NCBI RefSeq assembly: GCF_030538655.1
Contig: NZ_JAUNTO010000004.1
Span: 104,569 to 168,568 of the forward strand
Source: Paracoccus sp. (in: a-proteobacteria)
Lineage (GTDB): Bacteria; Pseudomonadota; Alphaproteobacteria; Rhodobacterales; Rhodobacteraceae
DNA length: 64,000 nucleotides
Direction: 5' to 3'
A program made the position numbers and the translations under genes. Shown in pieces: positions 19,488 to 30,102 of the stretch (position 1 is its first letter; each line of letters opens with the position of its first letter). The notes beneath the pieces were generated by a model that saw only the letters and a list, made by a program, of their open reading frames with translations, did no database searches and was not told the origin of the DNA.

Positions 19488-21071
19488 ATGACCACCCTGC
19501 GCGACGCTGCAATGAATTCGAAGGCCTGGCCGTTCGAGGAGGCGCGGCGGGTGCTGAAACGTTACGAAAAGAAAGACCCGGACAAGGGCTATGTGCTGTT
19601 CGAGACGGGTTACGGCCCTTCGGGTCTGCCGCATATCGGCACCTTTGGCGAGGTGGCGCGCACGACGATGATCCGCCGCGCGTTCGAGATGATTTCCGAC
19701 ATTCCGACGCGGCTGTTCTGTTTTTCCGACGATCTGGACGGGATGCGCAAGGTGCCAGATAACGTGCCGCAGCAAGAGATGCTGCGCCAGCATTTGCAGG
19801 AACCATTGACCACTGTGCCGGACCCGTTTGGCGAATATCCCAGCTTTGGTGATCACAATAATGCCATGCTGCGGCGGTTTCTGGATACCTTTGGTTTCGA
19901 ATATGAATTCATCAGCGCGACCGAGTTTTACCGCTCGGGTCAGTTTGATGAAACGCTGCTGAAGGCCTGCGCCAAATATGACGAGATCATGGCGGTGATG
20001 CTGGCCAGCTTGCGCGAAGAACGCCAGCAGACTTACAGTTGTTTCCTGCCGATCCACCCTGAAACCGGGCGGGTGTTGTATGTGCCGATCAAGCATGTCG
20101 ATGCCGCGCGCGGCGAGATCACCTTCGATGACGAGACGGGCCGCGAATGGGTGCTGCCGGTCACGGGCGGCAATGTGAAACTGCAATGGAAGCCGGATTT
20201 CGGCGCGCGTTGGGCCGCGCTGGACGTCGATTTCGAGATGTATGGCAAGGATCACAGCACCAATACGCCGATTTATGACGGCATTTGCCGTATTCTGGGC
20301 GGGCGTGCGCCCGAGCATTTCACCTATGAACTGTTCCTTGACCAGCATGGGCAAAAGATCAGTAAATCCAAGGGGAACGGCCTTTCTATTGACGAATGGC
20401 TGACCTATGCGGCCACCGAAAGCCTGTCCTATTTCATGTATCAAAAGCCGAAAACGGCCAAGCGGATGTATTTCGATGTCATCCCCAAGGCGGTGGATGA
20501 ATACCATCAGCAACTGCGCGCCTACCCGGATCAGACGCCAGAACAGCAACTGGCGAACCCGGTCTGGCATATTCACGGCGGCAATGTGCCGGCCAGCAAT
20601 CTGGTGGTGCCGTTCCAGATGCTGCTGAATCTGGCCTCGGTCGCGGGGGCCAAGGACAAGGACGGGCTGTGGGGCTTTATTCGTCGTTACGCCCCCGATG
20701 CCAGCCCGGAAACGCATCCCGATCTGGATCAGGCTGCGGGCTTTGCGTTGCGCTATTTCAACGATTTCGTCGCGCCGACGCGGCAGTTCCGCCTGCCCAT
20801 CGATCAGGAGCGCGCGGCGATCAGCGATCTGGCCGACCGGCTGGCGGCATGGGACGCACCGGCGGACCCCGAAGAATTGCAGTCGATGGTGTTCGCGGTC
20901 GGCAAGGACCACGGGTTCGAGCCGCTGCGCGACTGGTTCGGGGCGCTGTATCAGGTGCTGCTGGGGGCGGATCAGGGGCCGCGCTTTGGCGGCTTCATCG
21001 CGCTGTATGGCGTGGATGAAACGCAGGCGTTGATTGCCAAGGCTTTGGCGGGTGATCTGGTAAAGGGCTGA
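19488..21071 (+). CDS. lysK: Lysyl-tRNA synthetase, class I
   Basis: 527 residues. A class I Rossmann-fold synthetase with a HIGH-type motif ([17 protein letters not shown]) and a KMSKS-type motif (KISKSKGNG). It charges tRNA-Lys in the cytoplasm. Most bacteria use the unrelated class II LysS; the class I form is normal in alphaproteobacteria and archaea. AAGGAG at 19475-19480 favours the ATG at 19488 over the GTG one codon upstream. No class II lysS is seen in the window. Confidence 0.96.
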   Translation: MTTLRDAAMNSKAWPFEEARRVLKRYEKKDPDKGYVLFETGYGPSGLPHIGTFGEVARTTMIRRAFEMISDIPTRLFCFSDDLDGMRKVPDNVPQQEMLRQHLQEPLTTVPDPFGEYPSFGDHNNAMLRRFLDTFGFEYEFISATEFYRSGQFDETLLKACAKYDEIMAVMLASLREERQQTYSCFLPIHPETGRVLYVPIKHVDAARGEITFDDETGREWVLPVTGGNVKLQWKPDFGARWAALDVDFEMYGKDHSTNTPIYDGICRILGGRAPEHFTYELFLDQHGQKISKSKGNGLSIDEWLTYAATESLSYFMYQKPKTAKRMYFDVIPKAVDEYHQQLRAYPDQTPEQQLANPVWHIHGGNVPASNLVVPFQMLLNLASVAGAKDKDGLWGFIRRYAPDASPETHPDLDQAAGFALRYFNDFVAPTRQFRLPIDQERAAISDLADRLAAWDAPADPEELQSMVFAVGKDHGFEPLRDWFGALYQVLLGADQGPRFGGFIALYGVDETQALIAKALAGDLVKG

Positions 21072-21209
21072 TCTGACAGGCGAAAACTGGCTGTTGCGCC
21101 GCCTTGTGTTGCAGGGCGCGCGCTGCATTCAGCGGTTGTTAACCTTTTGGCAACTATTTCTTCACGCATTGCGGGGGCCGCGGTCCCTTTGCTGCGTGGA
21201 GAGAGACGG

Positions 21210-23504
21210 ATGAACATTGCCATCACCAACGGCCTGACCCTGATGCCGCCGGATTTCAGCGCGGGGCTGAATGTCTGGTCCCGCACGACCGGCCGCCCCG
21301 GAACGCCGCTGTGGTCGGCGGCGACGAATGCGGCGATTGTGCCCGCCGATCAGGATTTCGGCACCTGCATGGAAATCATCAAGACCGAATCGGTGACACG
21401 GGTGCGATTTGTCGGGGAAACCCCTATGATTCCGGGGGTTTATCTGCGCGTTTCGGCGCGGGTCAAGGCGGTGGCGGGGCCGCTGCCCAGTGTGCGTATC
21501 GGCGCTTGGGCGGGGAACGGATCGCGCGCGAATATCAGCAATGTCACGCAGGTCGGCCCGACGCGCGCCCTGACCGGCTATGGCCGTGTGGTCGAGGTCA
21601 GCGCGATTGTCGGCGTGGGCACCCGCCCTGGCGTGGATATGAGTTGGGGCACCGCCGCGGTGTTCGGCCATTTCGGCATCGACCTGACTGGCGCGAACGG
21701 CGGCGCGATCCGCATCGAATCCATCCGGGTCGAGGATGTGACGGCGGCCTTTGTGCCCAGCATGATCGACTGGGTTGACGTGCGCGATTACGGCGCGCGG
21801 GGCGACGGGGTGACGAACGACCGCGCGGCCTTTGTGGCGGCGGACCGGGCGACGAATGGCGGCTCGATCCTGGTGCCCGAGGGGACGTATCTGATTAACA
21901 GCGACCTGTCGATCGGCTCGCCCATCCGGTTCAAGGGGCGGCTGAAGGCGCCGGTGCGGGCGCGCATCGTGTTCATGCAGAACTTTGATTTCCCGACCTA
22001 TGCCGATGCCTTTGGCAGCGAAACGCTGGGGTTCAAAAAGGCGTTGCAGGCGCTGTTCGGCTATACCGACCATGTGTCGCTGGACCTGTGCGGCCGCCGC
22101 GTGGATCTGACCGAACCGATGCTGATGCACGAAATTATGCCCGCGATCACCACCTGGTCGAACCGCCGGGTGATCTGTAACGGCCAGATCATGGCCGCCG
22201 AAGGGGGCAAGTGGGCCACGGGCGTGGCCAACAGTCAGGCGACCTATAACGTCAGCGCGCCTTACACGCTGTCGAACGTGGTTAACGTCGCAGCGGTCGA
22301 AGTGGGCAGCCGGGTCATCGGGAACGGCGTGGGCCGCGAAGTCTATGTCCGGGCCAAGGATGTGGCACGCCGCACGATCACGCTGTCGCAGCCGTTGTAT
22401 GGCGGGGCGGGCACGCGCAGCTATCGCTTTGAACGTTATCGCTATCTGCTGGATTTTTCGGGGATGCAGGGCTTTGACCGGGTGAATTTCACCGACATCG
22501 AATTCCAGTGCAACGGTCTGTCCAGCGGCATCATGCTGGCCCCTACCGGGTCGATGTTCGCCATCCGCGACTGCTATATGACCCGCCCGCGCGACCGGGG
22601 CATCACCTCGATCGGGCGCGGTTGTCAGGATCTGCTGGTGGACCGCTGCCAGTTCCTGTCGAACGAGATGGACAAGCTGGCGCAGAACCGCAATTCAGTC
22701 GCGATCAACGTTAACGCCAATGACGTTAAGATCCGTGATAACCGTTTTGTGCGCTTTGGGCACTTTATGGTGGCGAATGGCGGTGGCCATATCATCACCG
22801 GCAACCACTGGTTTCAGGGGGATGGTGCCGCGAACGGGCTGCGCTATGCCGGGCTGGTGCTGACGCTGGAGAACGTGCAGACGACGATCACCGGGAACTA
22901 TGTCGATAACTCATCCATCGAATGGACGAACGAGCATTCGGCCACGCCTGATTTCACCGGCAACCAGTTCAGCTTTGGCGGGCTGACCATCACCGGCAAC
23001 ACCTTCCTGTGCAGCAATACCGCGTCGTGGTTCACCTGGCTGACGATCAAGCCCTATGGCAAGAACCACTTTATCCACGGGCTGACGGTTTCCAGCAACG
23101 TGTTCAAGGCGCTGGACGGCAATGTGGAACGGGTGGACCGGGTGGACACCACCTTTGCCGATCTGGATCACAATCAGGCGCGCAACGTGCATTTCACCGG
23201 CAACATGTTCAACGGCATCAACACCTATGTCGCCAACCCGCTGCTGATCCGGTATACCCAAAGCACCGCATCGGCGACATGGACCTTGCCCGCCGCGACC
23301 GGCCTGCCGTTCCAGGGCTGGACCAAGACGGTCGAGTCGGTGACGGCGGAAACCGCGATCACCAATGCCAGCAATGTGCAGGTGGCGGAAATGCCATGGG
23401 TGCGCAGCCGCGCGGGTAACAACAACCGCCGTATTCAGCTGAACTGGCGTTCGGCGGTCAAGGGGCGGGTTGCGGTTCTGGCGCGGATGGATTCGCCGCA
23501 CTGA
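21210..23504 (+). CDS. Right-handed beta-helix protein with pectate-lyase-superfamily domain
   Basis: 764 residues. From about residue 188, VRDYGARGDGVTNDRAAF plus GGSILVPEGTYLI is the start of a pectate_lyase_3 / GH28-like parallel beta-helix, as seen in phage tailspikes and polysaccharide-modifying proteins. Short Asn/Gly-rich coils (ITGNHWFQG, ITGNYVDNSS, ITGNTFLC, FTGNMFNG) repeat through the helix. The first ~185 residues look like a carbohydrate-binding beta-sandwich. There is no signal peptide, so export would need another route. It stands alone between lysK and a HugZ gene. Its substrate, and whether it is an enzyme, are unknown. Confidence 0.7.
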   Translation: MNIAITNGLTLMPPDFSAGLNVWSRTTGRPGTPLWSAATNAAIVPADQDFGTCMEIIKTESVTRVRFVGETPMIPGVYLRVSARVKAVAGPLPSVRIGAWAGNGSRANISNVTQVGPTRALTGYGRVVEVSAIVGVGTRPGVDMSWGTAAVFGHFGIDLTGANGGAIRIESIRVEDVTAAFVPSMIDWVDVRDYGARGDGVTNDRAAFVAADRATNGGSILVPEGTYLINSDLSIGSPIRFKGRLKAPVRARIVFMQNFDFPTYADAFGSETLGFKKALQALFGYTDHVSLDLCGRRVDLTEPMLMHEIMPAITTWSNRRVICNGQIMAAEGGKWATGVANSQATYNVSAPYTLSNVVNVAAVEVGSRVIGNGVGREVYVRAKDVARRTITLSQPLYGGAGTRSYRFERYRYLLDFSGMQGFDRVNFTDIEFQCNGLSSGIMLAPTGSMFAIRDCYMTRPRDRGITSIGRGCQDLLVDRCQFLSNEMDKLAQNRNSVAINVNANDVKIRDNRFVRFGHFMVANGGGHIITGNHWFQGDGAANGLRYAGLVLTLENVQTTITGNYVDNSSIEWTNEHSATPDFTGNQFSFGGLTITGNTFLCSNTASWFTWLTIKPYGKNHFIHGLTVSSNVFKALDGNVERVDRVDTTFADLDHNQARNVHFTGNMFNGINTYVANPLLIRYTQSTASATWTLPAATGLPFQGWTKTVESVTAETAITNASNVQVAEMPWVRSRAGNNNRRIQLNWRSAVKGRVAVLARMDSPH

Positions 23505-23523
23505 TCTGTTGTCATTAAGCGGG

Positions 23524-23553
23524 CGCCGCCGCAGGGTTATCCTTGCGGCGGCG
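23524..23553. terminator. Bidirectional terminator hairpin between convergent genes
   Basis: A 10-bp perfect stem, CGCCGCCGCA / TGCGGCGGCG, with a 10-base loop. The minus-strand HugZ stop codon (23537-23539) lies inside the loop, so the hairpin is partly coding. T-tracts are weak on both sides. Confidence 0.55.
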
Positions 23554-24019
23554 TTGCCATGTCTGCGGGTATCAGCCGGAATGCCGCGCCAAAGCCCGCG
23601 TTCAGCAGCGCCGATTGTGGCGTCAGGTGCCAAAAGCGGAAATCGGGCAGGTCAATGAACACCGCCGCGCGCGGATGTGCAGCCAGCCAGCGGTCGCGCA
23701 GGTCCGGGTTCGGGGTGTCTATGCGGCGCGCGATCACCTGAACCGACAGGCGCGGGTGGGTCAGCGGATCGCCCTTGCCGGGCGGAGCGTCCACCAGCAG
23801 GGCGGCGCGTGGATCGGCGATCAGCGCGCGGCTGTGGGCGGCCAGCCCCGACAGCAGGGCCAGAGGCGCGCCATCCGGCCCGATCTGGCAGGCGATGCGC
23901 GACAGATGCGGGTGGCCCGTGTCCGGGTCCAGCACGGCAAGGGTGGCATGGCGCATATCGGCCAGCAGGCGGCGGGCAAGGTCGCGGGCGCTGTTGTCGG
24001 TGGGTCGGATCGGGTTCAT
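23537..24019 (-). CDS. HugZ-like pyridoxamine-5'-phosphate-oxidase-fold protein
   Basis: 160 residues of the split-barrel flavin/heme-binding fold: an N-terminal helix (ARRLLADMRHATLAVLD), HPHLSRIACQIGPDG, and a later DFRFWHLTPQSALLNAGFGAA typical of HugZ/PNPOx-like heme-utilisation proteins. Cytoplasmic. In relatives such proteins bind or degrade heme, but no heme-transport genes are adjacent. It is convergent with the beta-helix gene; its last codons form part of a hairpin. Confidence 0.8.
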   Translation of the reverse strand: MNPIRPTDNSARDLARRLLADMRHATLAVLDPDTGHPHLSRIACQIGPDGAPLALLSGLAAHSRALIADPRAALLVDAPPGKGDPLTHPRLSVQVIARRIDTPNPDLRDRWLAAHPRAAVFIDLPDFRFWHLTPQSALLNAGFGAAFRLIPADMATPPQG

Positions 24020-24105
24020 GTCGTGTTTCTGCGCCCTGCCCGTGCCGTTGACAAGCCGTGTCTGGCGCGAAACTGTGGCAGCATTCCAAGACCCGTGACG
24101 GCCTG

Positions 24106-25659
24106 ATGTTCTATCGCCCCGCCATTCTGGACTTTCGCTTTCGCCGGGCCGACCTGTCAGCCGGGCTGACCGTCGCCATCGTTGCGCTGCCCCTGTCGAT
24201 GGCGATTGCCATTGCCAGCGGAGTTGGGCCGGATCGCGGGCTGGTGACGGCCATTGTCGGCGGGTTTCTAGTCAGTGCCATGGGTGGCACACGGCATCAG
24301 ATCGGCGGGCCGGCGGGGGCGTTCATCGTGCTGGTGTCGGCCTGCGTGGCGGCGATTGGCGTGCAGGGGCTGATCCTGGCCACGATGATGTCGGGGGTGA
24401 TGCTGGCACTGCTGGGGCTGTTTCGGATGGGCGGGACGATCCGCTATGTGCCCTATCCGGTGATTCTCGGGTTCACCGCCGCCATTGGGGTCATCATCCT
24501 GACCAGTCAGATGAAAGATCTGTTCGGCCTGCAATTGCCGGGGGCGGAACCGGGGCCTTTGATCGAAAAGATTCCGGCTTTGCTGGCGGTGCGGGATACG
24601 GTCAGCGGGGCCAGCCTGGCCATTGCGGCGCTGACCATTGCCACGATCCTTGGCTGCCAAAGATGGGCGCCGCGCCTGCCGTCGCTGCTGATCGCGGTGG
24701 CGGTGGCGACGCTGGCCGGGCTGGCGCTGCCGGTGGAAACCGTGGCCGATCGCTTTGGCGCGCTGCCTGTCGGGCTGCCGATGCCGGAACTGCCGGTTCT
24801 CGGCACGGATGCAATGCGCGCGGCACTGCCCTTTGCGATCAGTTTTACCCTGCTGGGGGCGATTGAGTCGCTGCTGTCGGGGATGGTGGCGGATCAGATG
24901 GCGGGCACACGGATGCGCGCCGATGATGAGCTGATCGGGCAGGGGATCGCCAATATCGGTGCCGGGCTGTTCGGCGGGTTCTGCACCACCGGCACAATTG
25001 CCCGCACCGCCACCAATGTCCGCGCGGGGTCGTCGGGGCCGGGGTCGGGCATCATCCACGCGGCGATCCTGCTGGTGACGCTGATGGTCGCCGCGCCGTT
25101 GGCCGGGGCGATTCCGCTGGCCGGGCTGGCCGGGCTGCTGACCGTGGTGGCGTGGAATATGGTTGAAGTTCATGCCATTACCGCCCTTGCCCGCATCAGT
25201 CGGGGCGATGCGATCACCATGGCGGTGACGTTTCTTGTAACCATCTTCCGCGACGTGACCGAGGGGATCATTATTGGCATGGCGTTGGGCGGTGCCGTGT
25301 TCATCGCCCGTATGGCGCAACTGTCCGAGGCGGTGCCGGGCGAGGGTTTCAATACGCGTGACCCAGATGTCGTTACCTGCCATCTGAACGGGCCGGTGTT
25401 TTTTGGCTCGGTTGCGCGGATGGAATCGCTGCTGCACCGGATCGTGGCGCGGCCGCGTCTGGTGGTGCTGGATATGGCGGGCGTGACCTTTCTGGATACG
25501 ACCGGCGCACAGATGATCGCCGACTTTGGCCGCCGCCTGTCGCAGCGGCAAACCGCACTGGTGATAACGGGCGCGCGGCCACGGATTCGTGCTATGCTGA
25601 ATGATGATCTGGCCTTTGCAGATACCCCGGATAAGGCACGGGCGATGACGGGCCTGTGA
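24106..25659 (+). CDS. SulP-family inorganic anion transporter with STAS domain (second copy)
   Basis: 517 residues from the ATG at 24106; an upstream in-frame ATG at 24058 adds 16 non-family residues. The N-terminus [22 protein letters not shown] and the [11 protein letters not shown] and [18 protein letters not shown] blocks fit the SulP group related to bicarbonate transporters. A C-terminal STAS domain (about 415-510) contains [15 protein letters not shown]. It differs clearly from the SulP at 15208 and is not in an operon with it. The anion is unknown. Confidence 0.88.
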   Translation: MFYRPAILDFRFRRADLSAGLTVAIVALPLSMAIAIASGVGPDRGLVTAIVGGFLVSAMGGTRHQIGGPAGAFIVLVSACVAAIGVQGLILATMMSGVMLALLGLFRMGGTIRYVPYPVILGFTAAIGVIILTSQMKDLFGLQLPGAEPGPLIEKIPALLAVRDTVSGASLAIAALTIATILGCQRWAPRLPSLLIAVAVATLAGLALPVETVADRFGALPVGLPMPELPVLGTDAMRAALPFAISFTLLGAIESLLSGMVADQMAGTRMRADDELIGQGIANIGAGLFGGFCTTGTIARTATNVRAGSSGPGSGIIHAAILLVTLMVAAPLAGAIPLAGLAGLLTVVAWNMVEVHAITALARISRGDAITMAVTFLVTIFRDVTEGIIIGMALGGAVFIARMAQLSEAVPGEGFNTRDPDVVTCHLNGPVFFGSVARMESLLHRIVARPRLVVLDMAGVTFLDTTGAQMIADFGRRLSQRQTALVITGARPRIRAMLNDDLAFADTPDKARAMTGL

Positions 25660-25837
25660 ACGATTTACAATTCGCGTTCCGTTTCCGTCAATAAATTTAC
25701 AAAATTTTCCTTTCAAAAAAAGTATTTACGCGCGACACCTCTATGTGATTAACATGGCGCGAGGGATGTTGTTTCCGATTGCGATCTGCGCCGGATCGGC
25801 AACAATAAAAGTCTTACAGACGAGAGGAGGGGGTCTC

Positions 25838-27793
25838 GTGACCGATCAAGCTACTGAAAAGCATCCGATTCCGCCGGGTTTTGAAAACGCGCATATCTCG
25901 CCCGAGAAATACCGCGCGATGTATGACGAATCGATTGAAGATCCCGAAGGGTTCTGGGGCCGCGAAGGCAGGCGGCTGGACTGGATCGAGCCTTATACCA
26001 AGGTCAAGGACACCGATTTCACCTTTGGCAAGGTCAAGATCAAGTGGTTCGAGGATGGCGTTCTGAACGCCTGCTATAACTGCGTGGACCGGCATCTGGC
26101 CGACCGCGCGCTGCAAACGGCGATCATTTTCGAACCCGATGATCCCGCGACCCCGGCGCAGCATATCACCTATAAGGAACTGTCCGAAAAGGTGAACCGG
26201 ATGGCCAACGTGCTGCTGTCGCAGGGCGTGATGCGCGGCGACCGGGTGGTGATCTATCTGCCGATGATCCCCGAGGCGGCCTATGCCATGCTGGCCTGCG
26301 CGCGGATCGGGGCGATCCATTCCATCGTCTTCGCTGGTTTCTCGCCCGATGCGCTGGCCAACCGGATCAACGATTGCGGGGCCAAGCTGGTCATCACCGC
26401 CGACACCGCCCCCCGTGGCGGGCGGCGGACGCCGTTAAAATCAAACACCGACGCCGCCTTGCTGCATTGTTCCGATAAGGTGCGCTGTCTGGTGGTGAAA
26501 CACACCGGCGATCAGACGACCTGGGTGCAGGGCCGCGATGTGGACGTGCTGGCGCTGATGGAACAGGTCAGCCCCGAATGCCCGCCGCGCCCGATGGGGG
26601 CCGAAGACCCGCTGTTTATCCTTTACACCAGTGGTTCCACCGGCAAGCCCAAGGGCGTTGTCCATACCACCGGCGGCTATCTGGTCTATGCCTCGATGAC
26701 GCATCAGCATGTCTTTGATTACAAGGACGGCGATGTGTTCTGGTGCACGGCCGATGTGGGCTGGGTCACGGGGCACAGCTATATCGTTTACGGGCCGCTG
26801 GCGAATGGCGCGACGACGGTGATGTTCGAAGGCGTGCCGACCTTTCCCGACGCGGGCCGGTTCTGGGAGGTCTGCGAAAAGCATGGCGTGACCCAGTTCT
26901 ATACCGCGCCAACCGCGATCCGGTCGCTGATGGGCAAGGGCGAGGAATGGCCCGCGAAATACGACCTGTCCAAGCTGCGCGTGCTGGGTTCCGTGGGCGA
27001 GCCGATCAACCCCGAGGCATGGAACTGGTATGACAAGAACATCGGCAAGGGCAAATGCCCGATTGTCGATACCTTCTGGCAGACCGAAACCGGCGGGCAC
27101 ATGATTACCGCGCTGCCCGGCGCGACCGAAGCCAAGCCGGGGTCCGCGACCAACCCCTATTTCGGGGTCAAGCCGGTGGTGCTGGATGCGCAGACGGGCC
27201 GCAAGTTGCAGGAAACCGAAGCCGAGGGCGTGCTGTGTTTCAGCGACAGCTGGCCTGGACAGATGCGCACACTGTGGGGCGATCACGACCGCTTTCAAGA
27301 GGCGTATTTCCAGCAATACAAGGGCTATTACTTCAGCGGCGACGGCTGTCGGCGCGACAGTGACGGCTATTACTGGATCACCGGGCGGGTGGATGACGTC
27401 ATCAACGTCAGCGGCCACCGCATGGGCACGGCCGAGGTGGAATCGGCGCTGGTCGCCCATGAAAAGGTCGCCGAGGCCGCTGTGGTCGGCTATCCGCATC
27501 CGCTGAAGGGGCAGGGCATCTATGCCTATGTCACCCTGATGAACGGGATCGAGCCGTCCGATGAACTGCGCGCCGATCTGGTGAAATGGGTGCGCACGGA
27601 AATCGGCCCCATCGCCAGCCCGGACCTGATCCAGTGGTCTCCGGGCCTGCCCAAGACCCGTTCCGGCAAGATCATGCGCCGTATTCTGCGCAAGATCGCC
27701 GAAAACGACTTTGGCAGCCTTGGCGACACCTCGACGCTGGCTGAACCCGGCGTTGTGGATGAGCTGATCGAAAATCGGATGAACCGGGGCTGA
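25838..27793 (+). CDS. acs: Acetyl-CoA synthetase
   Basis: 651 residues from the GTG at 25838, with GAGGAGG 5' of it; this gives the usual Acs length. The adenylate-forming motifs are present: [32 protein letters not shown], and the C-terminal [10 protein letters not shown], whose Lys611 corresponds to the acetylation-regulated lysine of Acs. It activates acetate to acetyl-CoA in the cytoplasm. A strong terminator follows, then an acetate-type symporter operon on the same strand. Confidence 0.97.
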   Translation: MTDQATEKHPIPPGFENAHISPEKYRAMYDESIEDPEGFWGREGRRLDWIEPYTKVKDTDFTFGKVKIKWFEDGVLNACYNCVDRHLADRALQTAIIFEPDDPATPAQHITYKELSEKVNRMANVLLSQGVMRGDRVVIYLPMIPEAAYAMLACARIGAIHSIVFAGFSPDALANRINDCGAKLVITADTAPRGGRRTPLKSNTDAALLHCSDKVRCLVVKHTGDQTTWVQGRDVDVLALMEQVSPECPPRPMGAEDPLFILYTSGSTGKPKGVVHTTGGYLVYASMTHQHVFDYKDGDVFWCTADVGWVTGHSYIVYGPLANGATTVMFEGVPTFPDAGRFWEVCEKHGVTQFYTAPTAIRSLMGKGEEWPAKYDLSKLRVLGSVGEPINPEAWNWYDKNIGKGKCPIVDTFWQTETGGHMITALPGATEAKPGSATNPYFGVKPVVLDAQTGRKLQETEAEGVLCFSDSWPGQMRTLWGDHDRFQEAYFQQYKGYYFSGDGCRRDSDGYYWITGRVDDVINVSGHRMGTAEVESALVAHEKVAEAAVVGYPHPLKGQGIYAYVTLMNGIEPSDELRADLVKWVRTEIGPIASPDLIQWSPGLPKTRSGKIMRRILRKIAENDFGSLGDTSTLAEPGVVDELIENRMNRG

Positions 27794-27800
27794 ACAAGGC

Positions 27801-27824
27801 GGGGCGCCCTTGTGCGCCCCTTTT
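27801..27824 (+). terminator. Rho-independent terminator after acs
   Basis: Stem GGGGCGC / GCGCCCC with a CCTTGT loop, followed directly by TTTT. It lies 7 bases after the acs stop and separates acs from the symporter operon. Confidence 0.8.
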
Positions 27825-27920
27825 GCCCCGGCAAACGCACCCGGAAATTGCCGCGCACCGGGTGCGCCTGACCAGCGCGGCAGGGTGGGACATGTCTAAA
27901 AGGGAGGGAACCATAAAGAC

Positions 27921-28178
27921 ATGAGCGACAAGCATTCATCAAATGCCTATTGGGCGGCAAACGTGCGGATCATCTGGATCTGCCTTGCCATCTGGGCGCT
28001 GGTTTCGTTCGGCTTCGGGATCATCCTGCGGCCGATGTTGCAGGGGATTCCCGTGGGGGGCAGTGATCTTGGCTTCTGGTTCGCGCAGCAAGGCTCGATC
28101 CTGGTCTTTATCGTGCTGATCTTCTGGTATGCGTGGCGGATGAACCGTCTCGACCGTGAATACGGCGTGGACGAATAA
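27921..28178 (+). CDS. DUF4212 small membrane subunit of a sodium/solute symporter
   Basis: 85 residues with two membrane helices (about 14-36 and 49-71) and a short charged tail. It matches the DUF4212 family, which is almost always encoded just upstream of an SSS-family symporter. Starting ATG with AGGGAGG upstream. The symporter begins 10 bases after the stop, so the two form a translational pair, probably one transport complex for acetate or a related short acid. Confidence 0.9.
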   Translation: MSDKHSSNAYWAANVRIIWICLAIWALVSFGFGIILRPMLQGIPVGGSDLGFWFAQQGSILVFIVLIFWYAWRMNRLDREYGVDE

Positions 28179-28188
28179 GGGGCGGATC

Positions 28189-30003
28189 ATGGACCAATTT
28201 ACGCTTAACCTGATCGTCATCGGGATTACCTTTGCGATCTATATCGGCATCGCCCTGTGGGCGCGGGCCGGTTCTACCGCCGAATTCTATGCCGCAAACC
28301 AGGGCGTTCATCCGGTGATGAACGGCATGGCGACGGGCGCGGACTGGATGTCGGCGGCCTCGTTCATCTCGATGGCGGGTCTGATTGCCTTTGTGGGCTA
28401 TGACAACTCGTCCTATCTGATGGGCTGGACCGGCGGCTATGTGCTGTTGGCGCTGCTGCTGGCGCCTTACCTGCGCAAGTTCGGCAAGTTCACCGTGCCG
28501 GAATTCATCGCGGATCGTTTCTATTCGCAGACCGCGCGTCTGGTCGGGGTGATCTGTCTGATTATCATTTCGACCACCTACGTGATCGGTCAGATGACCG
28601 GCGTGGGCGTGACCTTTTCGCGCTATCTTGAGGTGTCGAACGCCACGGGTCTGTGGATCGGCGCGGCGCTGGTATTCGCCTATGCGGTGCTGGGCGGCAT
28701 GAAGGGCATTACCTATACGCAGGTGGCGCAATATATCGTGCTGATTATCGCCTATACCATTCCGGCGGTGTTCATCTCGCTGCAACTGACGGGCAACTTC
28801 TTCCCGCAGCTGGGGCTGATCGGCACGCATAGCGGGTCGGACATGCTGTTCCTGCACAAGCTGGATCAGGTGGTGACGGATCTGGGCTTCCGGTCTTATA
28901 CCGGGCACCATCTGGGCACCTTCAACATGCTGCTGTTCACGCTGTCGCTGATGATCGGCACGGCGGGTCTGCCGCATGTCATCATCCGGTTCTTTACCGT
29001 GCCGAAAGTGTCTGACGCGCGGTCCTCGGCCGGGTGGGCGCTGGTGTTCATCGCGCTGCTGTATACGGTCGCTCCGGCGGTCGGTTCGATGGCGCGTCTG
29101 AACCTGTCCACGACCATGTGGCCGGGTGCGGAAACGGGCCAGACCTTCAGCCAGCCCGCGGTGTCGCTGACCGACATCGAAACCGCGCCGCATCTGCAAT
29201 GGATGCGCACCTGGCAGACCACCGGCCTGCTGGCGTGGGAAGACAAGAACGGCGACGGTCTCATCCAGTATTACAACGAGGCAGGCGTGGCGAATTCGCC
29301 CGAGTTGCAGCGTGTGATCGAGGAACAGGGGCTGGTCGGCAACGAACTGACCACCGTCAACAATGACATCATGGTTCTGGCCAACCCGGAAATCGCCAAC
29401 CTGCCGGGTTGGGTTATCGCCATCGTGGCGGCCGGTGCGCTGGCGGCGGCGCTGTCCACGGCGGCGGGGCTGCTGCTGGCGATTTCGTCGGCGGTGTCGC
29501 ATGACCTGATTAAAAAGACGCTGAATCCGAATATCTCGGAAAAGCAGGAACTGCTGTATGCGCGTATCTCGATGGCGGTCGCCATTCTGGTTGCGACGCT
29601 GCTGGGGCTGAACCCGCCGGGCTTTGCCGCGCAGACCGTGGCGCTGGCCTTTGGTATCGCGGCCGCCACGATCTTCCCGGCGCTGATGATGGGTATCTTC
29701 AGCAAGACCATCACCGGCAAGGGTGCGGTCTGGGGCATGATCGTCGGTCTGGTTTCGACCTGCGTCTATATCTTCATCTACAAGGGCTGGTTCTTTATCC
29801 CCGGCACCAACCAGCTTGAGGATATTCCGGCCAACTGGATCATGGGCGTCGGTCCGCAGTCCTTTGGTGCCATCGGCGCGCTGCTGAACTTTGTGGTCGC
29901 TTATCTGATCTCGAAGTCTGACAAGCCGGTGCCGCAGGATGTGCAAGACCTGATCGACTCGGTCCGCGTGCCGCGCGGCGCGGGTGCGGCGCAGTCGCAC
30001 TGA
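28189..30003 (+). CDS. Sodium:solute symporter, acetate-permease-like (VC_2705 family)
   Basis: 604 residues with about 13 membrane helices. The SSS core is clear: GADWMSAASFISMAGLIAFVGYD, GGYVLLALLLAPYLRKFGKFTVPEF, and AAALSTAAGLLLAISSAVSHD. A long hydrophilic insertion (about residues 310-400) matches the family partnered by DUF4212 proteins. It likely imports acetate or propionate with Na+. Position after acs and DUF4212 supports this. A 10-bp hairpin lies just after the stop, ahead of the regulatory genes. Confidence 0.92.
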   Translation: MDQFTLNLIVIGITFAIYIGIALWARAGSTAEFYAANQGVHPVMNGMATGADWMSAASFISMAGLIAFVGYDNSSYLMGWTGGYVLLALLLAPYLRKFGKFTVPEFIADRFYSQTARLVGVICLIIISTTYVIGQMTGVGVTFSRYLEVSNATGLWIGAALVFAYAVLGGMKGITYTQVAQYIVLIIAYTIPAVFISLQLTGNFFPQLGLIGTHSGSDMLFLHKLDQVVTDLGFRSYTGHHLGTFNMLLFTLSLMIGTAGLPHVIIRFFTVPKVSDARSSAGWALVFIALLYTVAPAVGSMARLNLSTTMWPGAETGQTFSQPAVSLTDIETAPHLQWMRTWQTTGLLAWEDKNGDGLIQYYNEAGVANSPELQRVIEEQGLVGNELTTVNNDIMVLANPEIANLPGWVIAIVAAGALAAALSTAAGLLLAISSAVSHDLIKKTLNPNISEKQELLYARISMAVAILVATLLGLNPPGFAAQTVALAFGIAAATIFPALMMGIFSKTITGKGAVWGMIVGLVSTCVYIFIYKGWFFIPGTNQLEDIPANWIMGVGPQSFGAIGALLNFVVAYLISKSDKPVPQDVQDLIDSVRVPRGAGAAQSH

Positions 30004-30015
30004 TCTTTGAACTGG

Positions 30016-30044
30016 CCGCGCCCCCTGCCTTGGGGGCGCGGTTT
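30016..30044 (+). terminator. Strong hairpin between symporter and DUF294 gene (terminator or attenuator)
   Basis: Stem CCGCGCCCCC / GGGGGCGCGG, perfect over 10 bp, loop TGCCTT, then only TTT. It lies 13 bases after the symporter stop and 59 bases before the next start. It may end most transcripts while letting some read into the regulatory genes. Confidence 0.6.
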
Positions 30045-30102
30045 CCAAAGCGGGTATTCGGGCAAGCAAGTATCCCGACCCGTGTTCGCAAAGGGGCAAG
30101 CG

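Noticed and set aside
19485-19490. GTG at 19485 as the lysK start
   Set aside because: The AAGGAG site is only 4 bases away; the following ATG at 19488 has the better 7-base spacing.
25660-25837. Promoter for acs (TTGCGA at 25779 with CAATAA at 25803)
   Set aside because: The hexamers are poor matches and several alternatives fit equally well in this AT-richer leader, so I do not assign one.
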